From Amoebidium appalachense (Eukaryota; Ichthyosporea), in the NCBI GenBank assembly GCA_963693365.1, contig CAVNZM010000010.1, forward strand, positions 8,680,001-8,744,000: a stretch of 64,000 nt of DNA. Reading direction: 5' to 3'. A model generated the notes under the pieces. It was given only the letters and a program-made list of their open reading frames with translations. It ran no database searches and was not told where the DNA came from. Made by a program: the position numbers and the translations under genes. Positions 58,811-64,000 of the stretch are shown in pieces; the first letter of the stretch is position 1; each line of letters begins with the position of its first letter.

Positions 58811-64000
<5,190 letters not shown>

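Overview
This is a eukaryotic nuclear window, packed with spliced protein genes whose introns and spacers consist largely of (CA)n/(GT)n microsatellites, C- or G-homopolymer tracts and minisatellites. The gene set points to an opisthokont and probably a holozoan: a family-A mitochondrial polymerase of POLG type, a THAP zinc-finger protein, DIS3L and NOC4L orthologues, and a secreted type-3 copper tyrosinase family. An arrestin-FYVE fusion, best known from amoebae as the Adc type, makes a unicellular holozoan or early-branching animal plausible. I cannot name the species. Family assignments rest on recognised motifs and on remembered human homologues, not on a database search.

Layout. 1-975: minisatellite and (CA)n inside an upstream intron. 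976-11120 (+): the last 16 coding exons of a DIS3L-type exosome ribonuclease (RNB and S1 domains). 12827-13207 (-): terminal exon of a PDZ protein. 15346-17693 (-): helical-repeat/MYND protein with a histidine-rich linker, divergent from 18116-19945 (+), a small charged conserved protein. 20970-22202 (+): intronless THAP-domain protein. 25405-28673 (+) and 34228-36555 (-): two tyrosinase copies in inverted, tail-to-tail orientation. The first is interrupted near its C-terminus by a TRIM-type LTR retroelement with a copia-style half-tRNA primer site. The second carries a lost splice acceptor, a GT-to-GC donor change and two frameshifts. 38412-49652 (+): complete NOC4L (17 exons), with one apparent 1-base homopolymer deletion. 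50744-53952 (-): arrestin-FYVE protein with a tRNA-Pro(AGG) gene nested in its second intron. 54617-55290: near-perfect long inverted repeat. 58811-64000 (+, runs off the end): N-terminal exonuclease-domain exons of the mitochondrial DNA polymerase gamma catalytic subunit.

The genes are mostly unrelated housekeeping functions (RNA decay, ribosome biogenesis, mtDNA replication, endosomal trafficking) and do not form a pathway. The most notable points are these. All three POLG proofreading motifs deviate from the canonical residues. The retroelement in the tyrosinase gene is dated and oriented by its TSD, LTRs and primer site. Both tyrosinase copies appear compromised. Simple-sequence or minisatellite DNA repeatedly runs straight into, or duplicates, 3' splice sites. 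Homopolymer lengths in an assembly like this are unreliable, so single-base frameshifts inside C/G runs need raw-read confirmation.
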